The notes beneath the pieces are model-generated. The model searched no databases and was not told the DNA's origin. It was given only the letters and a program-made list of their open reading frames with translations. Shown here one piece after another: positions 26,348 to 38,720 of a DNA stretch of 64,000 bases. The stretch's first letter is position 1. Every line of letters begins with the position of its first letter. The DNA is taken from contig JAQFVV010006199.1 in the NCBI GenBank assembly GCA_028023455.1, positions 6,772,972 to 6,836,971 on the forward strand. Direction: 5' to 3'. This stretch comes from Epiperipatus broadwayi. Its lineage: Eukaryota; Onychophora; Udeonychophora; Euonychophora; Peripatidae. Made by a program: the position numbers and the translations under genes.

Positions 26348-29300
26348 TCCATCTGTCCAGATGTCAATTAATCTTGCAAATGATTTATTTGGTATTTCCG
26401 CATATATATAACTTATACGCATCAATAACTCTAGATATAGCATTGTACATTTAACCGTGACACATTGTTTTGGTATTCTTACTTCTCAACTCGTATATAT
26501 AACATGTTTTAATTCTGTGTTTATATTCCTTTTCTCAGAGTTTTCAAATAATAAATAAAATTTTAAAAGAAAAAAATGATTTTCTTAATCTTTCAACTTA
26601 TTTAACTATGTGATTCATTATACGCATATAACCAATAACTTTAATTGACGTACTAATTCATATTTAAATGTTTGAATTTATTCATAATATCGTATAAATT
26701 TACTAAATACATTCATTTTGTATATTTTCTAATTTTGTGAACACATTATAATTTAGTTAGTTATTGTTATATGTAATAGCTCAGCATTTCTAATTCTTTC
26801 AGGTATACTTATTTGTATATCAGCAATATAAATAGTGATAAGTATTCGTTTTTATTTTATTCTAATTCAGATGTATCTGCATATAAGAAGTTAATCATTT
26901 ATGATTTACCTTATTAAAAATGCCTTTTGATTATAGATATTAAAGACATTTATGTATTTATAATTTATCACCAATAAAACGTATTTTCACATAGCTATAA
27001 TTATTCATAATTTAATTTAAGAAAGACGTTTTGTTTTTTTTTGTTTTTATAAACACCTTTAAGTATTGAATATTTCATGAAATTGTTACCTTCATTTTAT
27101 CCAGTTTGTTCCTTCACTTCAGATTACTACTGCATTTCAAAAAGGGTTGTTTTATTTAAGCTGAATGGCATTATTTACTTTCCATGATGTTGACTCAGGC
27201 GAATCTTGGAGAATCATGGCTATGGATGAAGAGAGGAAGCTATTACGATTAGCCTTCCATTCTTATGATTTCCTTATTAATACTTTCTTTTTTCATCATT
27301 AGCAGTGTGGCTGTAAATATTATATTCCAAGGTGACTAAAATCAGTTTCAGCTAAACAGTTAAGCAACACTTAGCTAAAAATTTTAACTTTTTAACTCTT
27401 TCACTTTTCTTACTTTTTACTCCTTTTAAAATCTAAAATAAAATCTCCTCTGAACTTCAAACTCAACTATTTATACCCTGATCTCGGGATTGATTCTGCA
27501 GCACTCCCATTATATCTTATTTGTTGCACAGCTTTCATTTAAGCCCGAGTGCTTTTCTCTTCTTAAGGATTGTGCCACTACTTTTGAGCGGGACAGATAA
27601 GGAATCATGAGGATTAAGCCATGTTTTTTAATTTCATAACTTTGCCTCAAGCGAATATTATATTTTGTACAACAACATAGTTCCAAAAATTAAAATGTAC
27701 TATTTTTAATAAATGCCAGCTTTAAGTAAATACTTAGAGACGTATTTATATCATAATTTAAAATTATAAAATCAATAATGAAGGTTTATCTTTTTCTTCT
27801 CTCTCAATTATAGAAAATAATGATTTTCTTTTAAATTTATAAATTTTTTGCTTTATTTTTTTTTTAAAAAAATATAAGATCAACTTCTTTCATATACATC
27901 TGCCTTTTTTTTTAGGTAGGAGGATAAAATAGCTCTTAGAATACATACACACGTGAAACAGAGTTTCTGTTTCAATATATATGCACAAACATTATAGATA
28001 ACATTTCTGTCTTATAACCGAATTACTTCGGTCAATCCTCATTATGAATATTTACCAGAGATTAATTGACAATCAAATTCTAATTAATTAAATTTAGTTA
28101 AACTGAATATTGACAACAATGAACAAACCATCTGTTCCTTATATAACTGTGTATAGAAGATACCCTGCTTATATAAGATATCCTGGTCATTATACATCAA
28201 ATCTTGTCTTATATGGTCTTGCTTAACATTCTTTCATAAGTGTTTTCTTAAATATATAGGGTTTGCAATCCAATAATCTGATTTAGAATGTCTCTTTTTT
28301 CTAAGAAAGATCAATCTGGGAATATATTATCCTCTGGCATCATCATTTCAGCTCTCATAGTATTAACCTCTTTGCTTACATCAGAACATGAATGCTCAGC
28401 ATCCATAGAGGATTATTGTGTGCACATTGAAGACTATAATGAGAAGAATGCACAAACTAATACATAATTTAAATAACATTATTTATTTCAGATAATCTCG
28501 ATGCAAAAATTACCCTTAGACATTACTATTTGATAAAGTAATAAACTATTAAACATAATAATGGAATAAAATATTAAAATTAAATACAAATATCTAAATT
28601 AAATCTACATACACATTTAAAGAAAATATATATTAATTAATGATAAACTAATAGTATCCGTCAATAACAAGTTTAAACTATATTTAAACCAAAAATACAC
28701 GCAATAAAATATAAACATATGAAAGACCTATAGATCTTTTATCTATAAATTTTAAAAAGTCTTATTGCAATTTCTTTAAATAACTCAATGACTTATTATC
28801 TATTGGATTTTTATATGTAGGTTATACACATTGCAGATGATGAGAAACAATTCCCCCATGGGTAAATAAGCTATATTTTATATTTTCATTGTCTCTGGAG
28901 TCCTTTATAAGCATTTTTCAATGTTAGTACAGCTATATTTGAAATTTCAGCATTCTAGCTGTGTTTGATTCAATACTGAAAAATACTTTAATAACCGTCT
29001 TCTAAAGCAATGTATAATGCTGTATTCCCAGCTATGCCATGTTAGCAACATGCACTTTGATTCTCCACAGACATTATTGCTTTTCCTCTTCTTTCTCTTT
29101 TCATAGCCATTGCCACAAGGACAACCCTTCTCAAAAGGCTCAGTTCATTTTAATTATTATATTTAATTCTGCTTTTCATTTTTTTAATAATTTATCACTA
29201 ATGTGTTGTTTATTTTTCTCTTAATTCTTTAATTACCCATAATTACATATTGTTTGATCGAATTTAACCCCAATTCAATTTGATAATTATCTTTAATTAG

Positions 29301-29732
29301 TGCTTGTTTTCGTTGTTTTTTTTTTTGATAGATTTTAACTATGATTAAATTGTTAAGTGAAATTATTTAAAATTTATATATATTTATTTTATAACTTCGC
29401 ATATTGCTGTATGGCGAAATTTACAAATTTTACGAATATCTTTTTATGAACAACAAAATGATTCTTATTATATAATCATCCAAATATAATTTAAATATAT
29501 ATTCATTTAGGTATAAGTTATCAATTGAAAGAATCTTTTTAACATGTTTAGAAAAAAAAGTGATACATTTTATATATTAATACATTTTCTCAAGAGGCTC
29601 AAAGAAATTGTATTTAATTATAAAAAATTTTAGATGATATATTACAATTTTTTTTTTTTTAAAAAAAAAAAGGAAATACAAAATATTAATTTAAACATAG
29701 TAATTTATAAAATATTTTAAACTTTATTGATT

Positions 29733-29744
29733 GGGGGGGGGGGG
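29733..29744. repeat. Run of 12 G
   Basis: An uninterrupted G12 tract lies in a strongly A+T-rich intron. Similar G9 tracts occur at 44140-44148 and 58649-58657. Confidence 0.95.
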
Positions 29745-30142
29745 ATAAATTATTTCCATTCTTTATGAAATCAAAAAACATTACTACAATTGTTGATATT
29801 TGCTGAACTGAAATTTGTTTATGTATTAATAGAACTATTTTTAACTATGAAGATAATATATACTAATAAGGTGCTTATAATAAATAGGATTTTTTTTTTT
29901 CCTGCTTTATAAAGTAGACCAGAATACAAAATGATTTTAGAATTTATTATAGAAAAAATAGAAATACAAAAAAGGCTTTGATAAAAATTTATGGAAAATA
30001 TTCTTTACTCTGTAGTATCCAATTTTTTTTATTATTATTATTTATAATAATTAAAATGCTATAGTAGTTGTTTATAAAAATATGAAAAAATTGCATTGGT
30101 TCTAACCTTGAGATGAAAAATTCAAACACTATCATTACTTAC

Positions 30143-30260
30143 AGCGCTGCATTTGTTTATTGTACTCGGACATATTATCAGGCCGAATACTGCGAAGAAA
30201 TCTGATGTAATCATCACTGTGGTATTTGGTCATTTCTTCTTGGGTAGCTTTATGAGGTCG
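30143..30260 (-). CDS. HDAC1: HDAC1 exon, human residues 55-93
   Basis: The acceptor is TTTATTTAG followed directly by CGA CCT CAT (RPH). The donor is GTAAGT, after CGC and one extra base. It encodes 39 codons, [19 protein letters not shown] through NKQMQR, plus the first base of Phe94. It contains the conserved [18 protein letters not shown] helix-loop of class I enzymes. The two sides match in phase: the previous exon ends in phase 0 and the next begins with the remaining TT of Phe94. A 135-bp tandem duplication starts about 300 bp upstream in the intron (30572). Confidence 0.96.
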
Positions 30261-30571
30261 CTAAATAAAATAAAAAAAATACTCTGCTTATATTATTGAT
30301 TTCAAATAAAAAACAAATTAAACTTTCGGTACTACAGTTTCAATTCCATTTTTATAAAAATAATCAATATTAAACATTAAGCTTAATAATTTAATAATGG
30401 TCTAACCAGTATTTTAAAATTTTATGTAAGTAAAAAATTTTGATGGCAATCATTAAATTTAAAAAAAGGGCAAAGTAATAAGTTGATAGATAAAATTGTA
30501 AAATAAGTTTTTAACTACATTTGCTACAAAAACTTCAAAGATCATAAGAAATTTTTTTTTAATACAATTTT

Positions 30572-30842
30572 TCAAGAGCTATAACATATATTTAAAAAAA
30601 AAAGATTTTGACAAGTAAACATTTTGTCATCATTATTTGCAACTATTATCAATCCATTGCAGAATGTCTCTCCAAATTGATTCCATTTTCTGATCCATAG
30701 TCTCTTTCAAGAGCTATAACATATATTAAAAAAAAAAAAGATTTTGACAAGTAAACATTTTGTCATCATTATTTGCAACTATTATCAATCCATTGCAGAA
30801 TGTCTCTCCAAATTGATTCCATTTTCTGATCCATAGTCTCTC
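30572..30842. repeat. 135-bp tandem duplication
   Basis: A segment beginning TCAAGAGCTATAACATATAT at 30572 is repeated at 30707 almost without change; the main difference is in a poly-A run. The copies end ATCCATAGTCTC. It lies at the 3' end of an RTE relic, so it is probably a local duplication of retrotransposon sequence. Confidence 0.95.
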
Positions 30843-31422
30843 TTCTCCATATCACACTAACAAATGTCCTTATTTCACCCATCCATCTCATTATGTGATG
30901 TCATATTTAAGTCTTTTACAAATTCTTGGGATCTAGTTTGACTTCAACTATCTATCATCATCTCTTCTAGTAATATAGCCAATCGAGTTCCATTTGATCT
31001 TCTATTTCTACGATGTCAATAATAAGTTTGTTCCTTCATTCAAGTATTTCATCTTCAGTTCCTTCTCAGCATAAATCTCTCCATACTTCAATAAACGGTT
31101 TGAAATCTCTAAACTGTTAAGTGAACAAGTCTCAGATCCATAAGAACTGATAAAAGATATCTATTAAAATCCTGCCATTTCAAATTTATAAGCATTTTTT
31201 CTTTCAATATTAAGTTACTATATTTGTACCATAAAAAATTGTTTCTATTTCTATTAATAAATCCGATCGAGATATTCATAATTGTTAAAGTCTTACAAAA
31301 AAATCAATTTAACATTTATTTTTAGTTCTACTTTTTTACTTTCATCTGATAACTCTTACAACTTAATGTAAAACATTAAAGCATTATGTGCAAAAATAAC
31401 TACATTATTGCAAAACCTAGAT

Positions 31423-32126
31423 ATCATCACATGATCACTATTTCCAATGTTTACTGAAGCAGTTAAAACAGAGGCAAAACTCTCCATACAGTAGTGCCAC
31501 CCAGTACAAGCCAGAATAATTAATGGATGCAAGAAAGACTATGCATAAAATCTCTAGTGTCTACTCATCCAATATCCCCAGACTAGTTTCACTAATGAAA
31601 GCCACGAGCTAGAAACTAGTCTAGAGATATTGGATGAGTAGGCACTTGATAGGAATTTAATGCACAAAACTTCTTGCATCCACAAGAGTTTTGCCTAGCA
31701 TGGGAAATGTTGATCATTATGATATTTAGTGATTAAGTACCAATCCTGCCCAATGGGATGATGGTGACTATGGTTATTAAAGAACCAAAGACACCAAAAT
31801 GTATAGATGTTGAACTGGGTTCAGATCTAGGTAACTATACACATGAATGACCTTGGATTGTAAACATCATTGTGTTTTCATTTTGGACTCATAACTTTCT
31901 AAATAGGTAAAAAGTGGCTGCTAGAGGGTTGCATTAGATCCTAAGACCTAGGTGCAGTGATCTCAGATCCAAAGCTCCTCACTGATAAAAACCATAAGCT
32001 AGAAACTAGTCTGAGGATATTGGATGAGAAGGTACAAGATAGGGATTTTATGTACAAACCTTGTATCCATTGATTACTCTGGCTTGCACTGAGTGACTCT
32101 ACTGTATGGAGAGTTTTGCCTGTTAA
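31423..32126. mobile_element. Foldback/long-TIR element nested in the RTE relic
   Basis: The element is flanked by AAACCTAGAT (31413-31422) and AAATCTAGAT (32127-32136), a 10-bp duplication with one mismatch. Removing it restores the order of the RTE sequence. Outer arms share GCAAAACTCTCCATACAGTA in inverted orientation and continue for over 100 bp. An internal fold centred near 31600 pairs ACTCATCCAATATCCCCAG with its inverse. No open frame is seen. The same family occurs at 54294-54805. Long inverted arms with 9-11-bp duplications recall foldback or Mutator-like non-autonomous elements. Confidence 0.8.
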
Positions 32127-32903
32127 AAATCTAGATGATTTATATAACCACGTTTTTATTCACTTAGCTTCCCATTTTAATTCACAAAATATTTCTTGTA
32201 AAAGTGCTATAAAAAGTGTTGGAGATATGAACCATCCTGGCATATATTTGTATCAATGTTAAGCTTTTAACTGTCATTATATAATCTAATCAAAAGCAGT
32301 TGCATTTTGAATATTCTTCAGAATATAACAATATCCTGGATCTATACCATGATGATCCAAAGCTTTCATTACAATGAAAATGCTTTTTAATAATTTACAA
32401 ATCCAAATCATAATCATATTTACTGGTTTTTTCTATAACTTTTTTCAATACTAGGAAATAATTCACTATACTAAAATCCAGATTTTTTTTTTTTTTATGA
32501 AATTGAACCTAAACTTCACTGCAATGAGTAAAGATTTTATATAGAAGTGATAGAAAACTAAAATGTTTGCAATTTCTAATATTTTCTTTACCATCTTTTA
32601 TAAAATCAATATTCCTACGGCATTCTTAATCTGCTCCTTTTAAGATATCAGTAATATTTTTTTCCATTTCCTAGAAAAATTTTTCTTCATTCATTTAATT
32701 GTATGTTTTACCTCTCCATTTAAAATGCTTGGTAATGCATAAGATGTATTTACTAACTGTAACAAGAGATTACTATAATATAAACAAATTTCCTTTTTTT
32801 TTTCCAATCAGCAAATCTACACCTTAGAATTTATTTTTTAAAAAATTACCTTTTTTCTTGTTATATATAGAGCTCGCAAAACAAACTCTTAACAAATTTT
32901 GTA

Positions 32904-33047
32904 GAATACCCCCAACCTCAGACCGGTTTCTCCTACTGGCATCCTTAGTGAGATACTAGGATATTCAATCATTAGATTAAAAATACCAGGACAAGTCCAG
33001 CAATGAGGACGCCAGTAACAGAAACCGGTTTGAGGTTGGGGGTATTC
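32904..33047. mobile_element. 144-bp inverted-repeat element (MITE candidate)
   Basis: The left arm, GAATACCCCCAACCTCAG then ACCGGTTTCT, is mirrored at the right end, with few mismatches over about 37 bases and about 70 bases between the arms. It is clearly more G+C-rich than its surroundings. A target duplication is not obvious, so the exact ends and superfamily are unknown. Confidence 0.75.
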
Positions 33048-34099
33048 ATTAAATTAAGTCATGTGACATCTGCCTTGATTTTTTTTTTTGTATCTTTTTT
33101 CTTATTTTGTTAAATCTTCAAAAGAAATAATTGCACATTAGATGATTAACTAGTAGATTACTCATTTATACTACTTAATTTCCACCTAGTTAAAAACTAA
33201 TAATCCTTTTAAATGTCATTTCATTTGCACTATTTGGTAATTTCATATGAAGTCATCCATTTTAAAAAAAGATTGATCATCCATACTGTTTTTTTTTTTA
33301 ATTTTTATTGTACACTGTCATAATGGTGAAACTATCAAATCTTAAATTTTAAATATTTTGATGAATAAAAACATGCATTTGAAAATGTCATTTTTATCAA
33401 ATGGGAAACATTTTGGATTCTGAATCCATTATCTGTGGGGAATTAATGTTTCAAATTCAATACTGTAATTTCAAAACAATAATAAATTCCTTTTTTTTTT
33501 TTTACATATAAAATAAACATTTCATCCTCGAAAGATACATGACTTTAAGGATTATAAAAAAAAAAAGGCTTCTGGTTTTTTTTTCTGAAATATAATACTA
33601 AAAATACTGATTGTGTGCTTTGAATTGGCAAAAATTCAAAAGGATAAAATATGGTGTAATAAAAAAATTGCTATTACACACATAGAACAAATATTAACAA
33701 CCAGTAGCTAAATTATAGGGATATCACAAAATTAAAAACTATTGTCAAAATTGAATATTTCTAAAATATTAATTTAAAGCAGTCTGTATATGAATCATAA
33801 ACTTATGTAATTTTTAATTTAATATTTTTTATATGTTAAGTCAATGAACTTTAGAAATTGCACATTTAAAAATTTTTCTATTTTGATGAAATTATGCATA
33901 TTCACAATCTGTATAATTATAAATTAACATTTTAATTACAATATTATATATAACTACTTAATATATATATATATAACATTTAAGAAAAAATTTTCACAAA
34001 AAACTGCAATAGTAAGGTCATTTAAAAAAAAAAAGAACAATAAAAAAAAGAAATGCTATTAAAAATAAATTAATCTAATCTCCCTTGAAATTTTTGACT

Positions 34100-36060
34100 A
34101 ACTCTATTTTTTATGGTACAACATGAAAAATTCTTCAGTAGAAGACAATTTTCATTATATGTTTGTATGAGATCCAAAATATTTCTAAAGATTTTGGACA
34201 TATGTATAACGAACTTAAGCCATGAGGATGTACAAACATAATTTTATAGTCATTATATTCCTTGCAACATTCAAAAATCTTGCCAATTCGTGATTAATTT
34301 CATACACACATGCAACATATTTTTTACTGTGGAGTATTAGTGAGCTGATGATTTCTTTGAATCCTGTAATGGCAATAAATGTTGAGGATACAATAACTTG
34401 GAAGCCAATAATTGGGTATTGTTTATTGGTACATTGTTTTTTATACCTATCCGCTAAAAGATGATTGAAATTTTCAATTTCAAATTTATCTACAAAAAAA
34501 TTTCAATTCCTATAATGAATTCTTTTTCAAAGTTAAATAATCAAATGCATTCAGGAGTGGATAGCTGAAAGAAGTTTGAAAATCCGTGTTCAAATCCCCT
34601 ATAATTACATTTTTAAGTTCCAAGTATATAAATTATGCTTGTATTTCAAAAATATTATATAGATATTGAAGATTAATTTTGGTAGCCATATACTTTACTG
34701 AACCACTGTACTATACTATCACAAGCTCCTTTTTTGTGACTGAATACAAAAATATCACTTAGGCTTTACACTATTGTCTTTATGGTGGTAGAGACTAACA
34801 AAGTTTTTAAAATTTTATATTAACCCATGATCACTAAAATATTTAATATATGTAATTGTGGAATTTATTTAATTAAATGCTTAACAATTATGTTTTAGCA
34901 AGTATAAAATATTGTAAAGATTTTTTATTATCTGTCATAATGTTTTCTACATACACAAGACAGAAATCATTCTGTATGGTACTGAAGGTTTTTTAACAAA
35001 TCAACAATATTAGCAGCATTTACATTATGTCCATTTTTTCTTTTTGTAAAATACTGATTTTGAATTTTTATAAAAAAGTAATAAGCACATAAAGCAAAGA
35101 ATTTCATAAGTCATCAACTGATTATAATAATTGCTTTCAATTTTACTTCATCAGTTTTTCCCATTACCTATTAAATAATTTCATTGCTCATTTATAATTC
35201 ATAACAAAGCATTAAGTCATTCTCCAGAATTTCTGAAGACAAACATTATCACATCTGTGCAAAAATATGTTTTCTGATTATTTTTTAACAATGATACATA
35301 GTCACTTATATGGATAGCATGAAGCATGAGTCTGACATTTTGATGATATATGCATCCACAAAATGAATATCTTTGCTTCCTACAATTGCGCATTCTCTTG
35401 AACTTAATCCAATATTTAAATCATTATGTTGTCCTTAAGTATAACAAATAATTATTTTAAATTATACAAAAATCAAGTCTCTTTTGCTATAATACTCTCC
35501 TATTTTCAGTTCTGATAGACAATATCATAATGAAAATTAATTATTATTTCTGTAATACCAAATCATACTTCTTCTATTAAGGTATTGTTAAAATTCCTTC
35601 TGTTGTCATTAATTTTTTTTACCTTTTTACTAAATACTCTGAAATACTGAAATAATTCTTAGTTTGCTGGATTGTCCATGAATCTGAAACTAGCATCAGA
35701 ATGAACCTTTTCTTTAAAAAATGCATTATAAACTTATTAATAACTTCAATATTTATTATCTTCATTTAACTAAGTTTTCTCTCACTGCTAAATCTACACC
35801 CCCTTATTGAAAATTCACGGCTTTTTCTCAATTGTTCGATTATTACTGTGGATTCACGGAAAACTTGATCACTTAATGCTTTCAATGTCAGAAATAGGGA
35901 TATATGACCACTAATTGATGAATGCAATGACAAATAACAAAAAATGCAGTGTTTTCCCACTGGAATGATAGTATCGGATGACAAATTCAGAGAAATTACT
36001 TTTAGTGACTTAACTTTAAAGCTGTTAGAAATTTATAACATACTTTCTGCCTTAAATGGT
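34100..36060 (-). pseudogene. Relic of an uncharacterised invertebrate transposon ORF
   Basis: On the minus strand, decayed blocks appear in consistent order. They are REFSIRGCRFSSERKLS (near 35800), VSDSWTIQQTKNYFS (near 35670), YSFCGCIYHQNVRLMLHAIH (near 35340), NFVSLYHHKDNSVKPK (near 34770) and YVACVYEINHELARFL (near 34290). I recall the same block order from large proteins encoded by repetitive elements in invertebrate genomes, sometimes annotated cc8L18.2-like. There the blocks resemble VCVCTIHQNVKLMLHAI and a C-terminal YVACVYD-WW motif. Many stops and frameshifts are present. The only open stretch of size is 35984-35766. Ends and terminal repeats were not found. The family assignment is from memory and should be searched. 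Confidence 0.5.
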
Positions 36061-36590
36061 ATTATTTTAGATATCCATGTGTGAAACATGTAGATACAAT
36101 TTTTCATCTGTAATTATTATAATGTAATCTTTTTAATAATTCTAAATCATTTGGAAATAATTGAAGCATAGGAACAAATTCATTTCTTAATAATAGAAGT
36201 TTCTTGCATAAAAAAATACTTCATCTCTATAGCATAAGTATAATCAATAATAAAATAATATGTTCAAGAATATAATACAAATAATCTCTCAAAAAGACAG
36301 AACCAGGTCTGTCAGATATTCTATAATGTAATACTACAACATACTTTGATTTCATAAAGGTATGAAGAATTCAAAGTGATAATACACCATATTTCAATCA
36401 ATCAAAACATAGATGATACAACATTAGCAATTATTTCATGAATTACATCAGGTACAGCTTAATTTGGATATGTCTAAAACTACATGCTTATACAATTATA
36501 CTATAAGTGAGTGCACTGCTTGTCAGAATGTTCCTGCTTTTATTAGAGCATTTTGTTACACTATATATGGTTAAATAATAAACTAACAAT

Positions 36591-36658
36591 AGTACAATTG
36601 AAGTTAATTAAATTAAAAGCAATTAGTACAATTGAAGTTAATTAAATTAAAAGCAATT
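36591..36658. repeat. 34-bp tandem duplication
   Basis: AGTACAATTGAAGTTAATTA and the following 14 bases at 36591 are repeated exactly and immediately at 36625. Confidence 0.95.
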
Positions 36659-36954
36659 ATTAATAATGTTACAATTTAAAAATTATACAATTTATTATCA
36701 TTTAAACATAATTTTTTTTTTCTTCATCTATGAATGGGCATGTACATATGTACTATATAATAAATCAATTTATCTTAGAAACTTAGTATCACTACAACAT
36801 TGACAAGATTTTTATAATGGGAAAAAAAAATCTGAAAAATATCAATTTACTCATTGCTTATATATTAATTTTGATAAAATTTATCTTAAGAAATTATTTT
36901 AGTCATGAGCTGGCATTTTGTCACTAATATTTAAAACATTAAGAAAATAATTTT

Positions 36955-38720
36955 TCATTTCAATAAAAATTTTATTAACAATAAAGTGATTACATCCTGA
37001 TAAAAGAAAAATAAATAAATAAATTGTACAATAACATGGTTATATTAATGTTCTGTTAGCCATCTGGCTAGATTATATTATGAGAACACAATTATTATAC
37101 ACTTTGTGGTTGGGTATAATGAAGAATGTTTGTGTAGAATATGAGAAACTAAGAACTTGTTTAATGGTATTAGCATTTTTGATATAAGCATGAATATTTT
37201 CTTTTTAAAATTGCCTAATCTAAAATGCTGGGTAGGTTGGAGTTGATAATCAGGAAGAAGATAGAGCAGTTAAAGACCAGGTGTCATCAAAGCTTTACTG
37301 GAGGCAAGGAGCTGATCACGTTTCTTGATTTTTTTGAGTGTTTGATAAAACAATGGTATGATTTGTGGCGGGGGTAATTCCATGAGAGTTTTGCATCTCA
37401 CTATCTATATGGCATAAAAGACAAAGGTAGAAAGCCTTATTATTGCAAAAGTTCCATTATGAATGGCGTTTTCAAGTGAGAAAATCATGTCAGATCTTAT
37501 GTTGGAGTTGATGATGATTATATCTTTCAGTGTTTTAAGTCTTGGGCACCGGTGTATAATATGATCTATGGTTTCATCTTCACGAGAACACAGACCACAT
37601 ATTGGGTCAATGCTAGAAAAACCTCTTAGGTGATAAAGAAACCAATTCGTGGGAAGCGCATTAAGATTAATTTTAATGTTGAAGTCAAGGAATTTGGGTT
37701 CCAGACTCCATCTTTTGAAGTGTGTAATGAGGCTTTGGTTGGTTACATTTAGGCTGGTTTTAATGGGTTGTTGATTATAGTTCATTAAATTGTATGCTTC
37801 CCATAAGATGATTTTTTGGTTAAGGTTAGAGGGCATCATTGGGTTATATAGTTGTAGGTGTTCTGCTAGCAATGCTATCCATGACCTGGAAAAGGGCAGA
37901 GGACGATCAGTCGATATAATTTTTTTAAAAATGTTGAAGTATCCGCAGGAGAGGATAAGATTATGTAGAATGTTGTGGGTTTTTTGTAAAGTGATTGCCT
38001 GTATTGAGTGGAATGACAGTCCATTGAACCTGCATGGACGCTGGATACCTCGCAAGCTAATAGCGACTGTCCTTCCTCTCCAGAGAAGTTTGGTACATAA
38101 TCGGTTTATTTTGTTTTGAAACTGTTAAGACATTTTTATGAATGGAAGATAATGAGATTTTTGTATGATCATGTTGAGGAGGCCAATCTTTCCATATAAT
38201 GAAAGGTATACTCTAGAGAGTGAAGTGGTGATGGCTTCGGTTGATTGAAGGATTATATCTTGAATCTCTCTTACCATTGCAGTTGGAGGTTTGAAGATGG
38301 GGAAACCTAGATATCTTTGGGGTTTGCAGAAAAGTGGGAGTTAATTTGTTTGCCAGACATTATCTTCCAGATGGAAGATTTGTTAAAATTTATTTGTAGG
38401 CCAAGTTTCGTTGTATTTCTGTTTAAGATGTTCATGAGATGGGGAAGGTATTTAATGGTGGGAAGCACGACCATGCAAATACATTGAAACTTTTATTGAC
38501 AGAAGGAAGGAATATTCCTGGGAGGTTTTTTTCTATATCCATCAGAAGAGGGTTGATGTATGAAGAGAAGAATAGGGCACTGAGAAAAGATCCTTGAGAG
38601 ATCGACTTGTATGGCTTGAAACCTGGTGTGATCTTGCCATCAAGAGAGAGAAAAATCTCTCTGTTGTCGAGAAAATAATTTTTAAGCAAGAAAGTGAAAA
38701 AATATAGAAAATATGATTTA
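36955..38720 (-). mobile_element. 5'-truncated non-LTR retrotransposon (LINE)
   Basis: The upper part (near 38690-38540) encodes a reverse-transcriptase fragment: NYFLDNREIFLSLDGKITPG, then a SISQGSFLSALFF block equivalent to the usual GVPQGSVLSPLLF motif. The middle contains stops. The lower part encodes the intact 216-codon C-terminal frame listed separately. The 3' end runs into AATAAA-containing A+T-rich sequence near 36960. No target duplication was identified. The LINE clade cannot be fixed; a C-terminal CCHC knuckle is seen in several clades. Confidence 0.85.
37405..38055 (-). CDS. LINE reverse transcriptase C-terminal fragment with zf-RVT knuckle
   Basis: This is an open frame of 216 codons within a truncated LINE. 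It covers the region after the reverse-transcriptase domain, including FNIKINLNALPTNWFLYHLR. A zinc knuckle CGLCSREDETIDHIIHRC follows at residues 153-170, with spacing C-x2-C-x8-H-x4-C typical of zf-RVT. The rest of the element is broken, so this is not expected to be expressed as a functional protein. The first Met is arbitrary because the element's own frame enters from upstream. It is the longest open frame in the window that lies outside host exons. Confidence 0.8.
   Translation of the reverse strand: MRGIQRPCRFNGLSFHSIQAITLQKTHNILHNLILSCGYFNIFKKIISTDRPLPFSRSWIALLAEHLQLYNPMMPSNLNQKIILWEAYNLMNYNQQPIKTSLNVTNQSLITHFKRWSLEPKFLDFNIKINLNALPTNWFLYHLRGFSSIDPICGLCSREDETIDHIIHRCPRLKTLKDIIIINSNIRSDMIFSLENAIHNGTFAIIRLSTFVFYAI

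Larger units (their letters stand above)
20383..30142 (-). other. HDAC1: 9.8 kb HDAC1 intron
   Basis: The intron contains the degraded hAT element at 21848-24791 and a short-period repeat block at 25316-26347. Between about 24880 and 28460 there is a stretch with more G and C than its surroundings, and with short repeats, that resembles old repetitive DNA. It has no recognisable protein or terminal repeats. A run of 12 G lies at 29733-29744. Confidence 0.8.
30560..32800 (-). mobile_element. RTE-type non-LTR retrotransposon relic, interrupted
   Basis: Minus-strand translation gives decayed reverse-transcriptase blocks in order. FSIVNYFLVLKKVIEKTSKY occurs near 32450, and VMKALDHHGIDPGYCYILKN near 32290. 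A region matching the FADD-box copy at 51.2 kb occurs near 31400, and a C-terminal segment near 31100-31200 resembles the usual TYGSETW region. The 3' end near 30600 matches those of the copies at 50440 and 58140. The element is split by a foldback insertion at 31423-32126 and has many stops. Its 5' boundary is uncertain. Confidence 0.75.

Noticed and set aside
34590-34610. GTGTTCAAATCCCC, resembling a tRNA B box
   Set aside because: No convincing A box or cloverleaf is found at the right spacing, and it lies within the transposon ORF relic.
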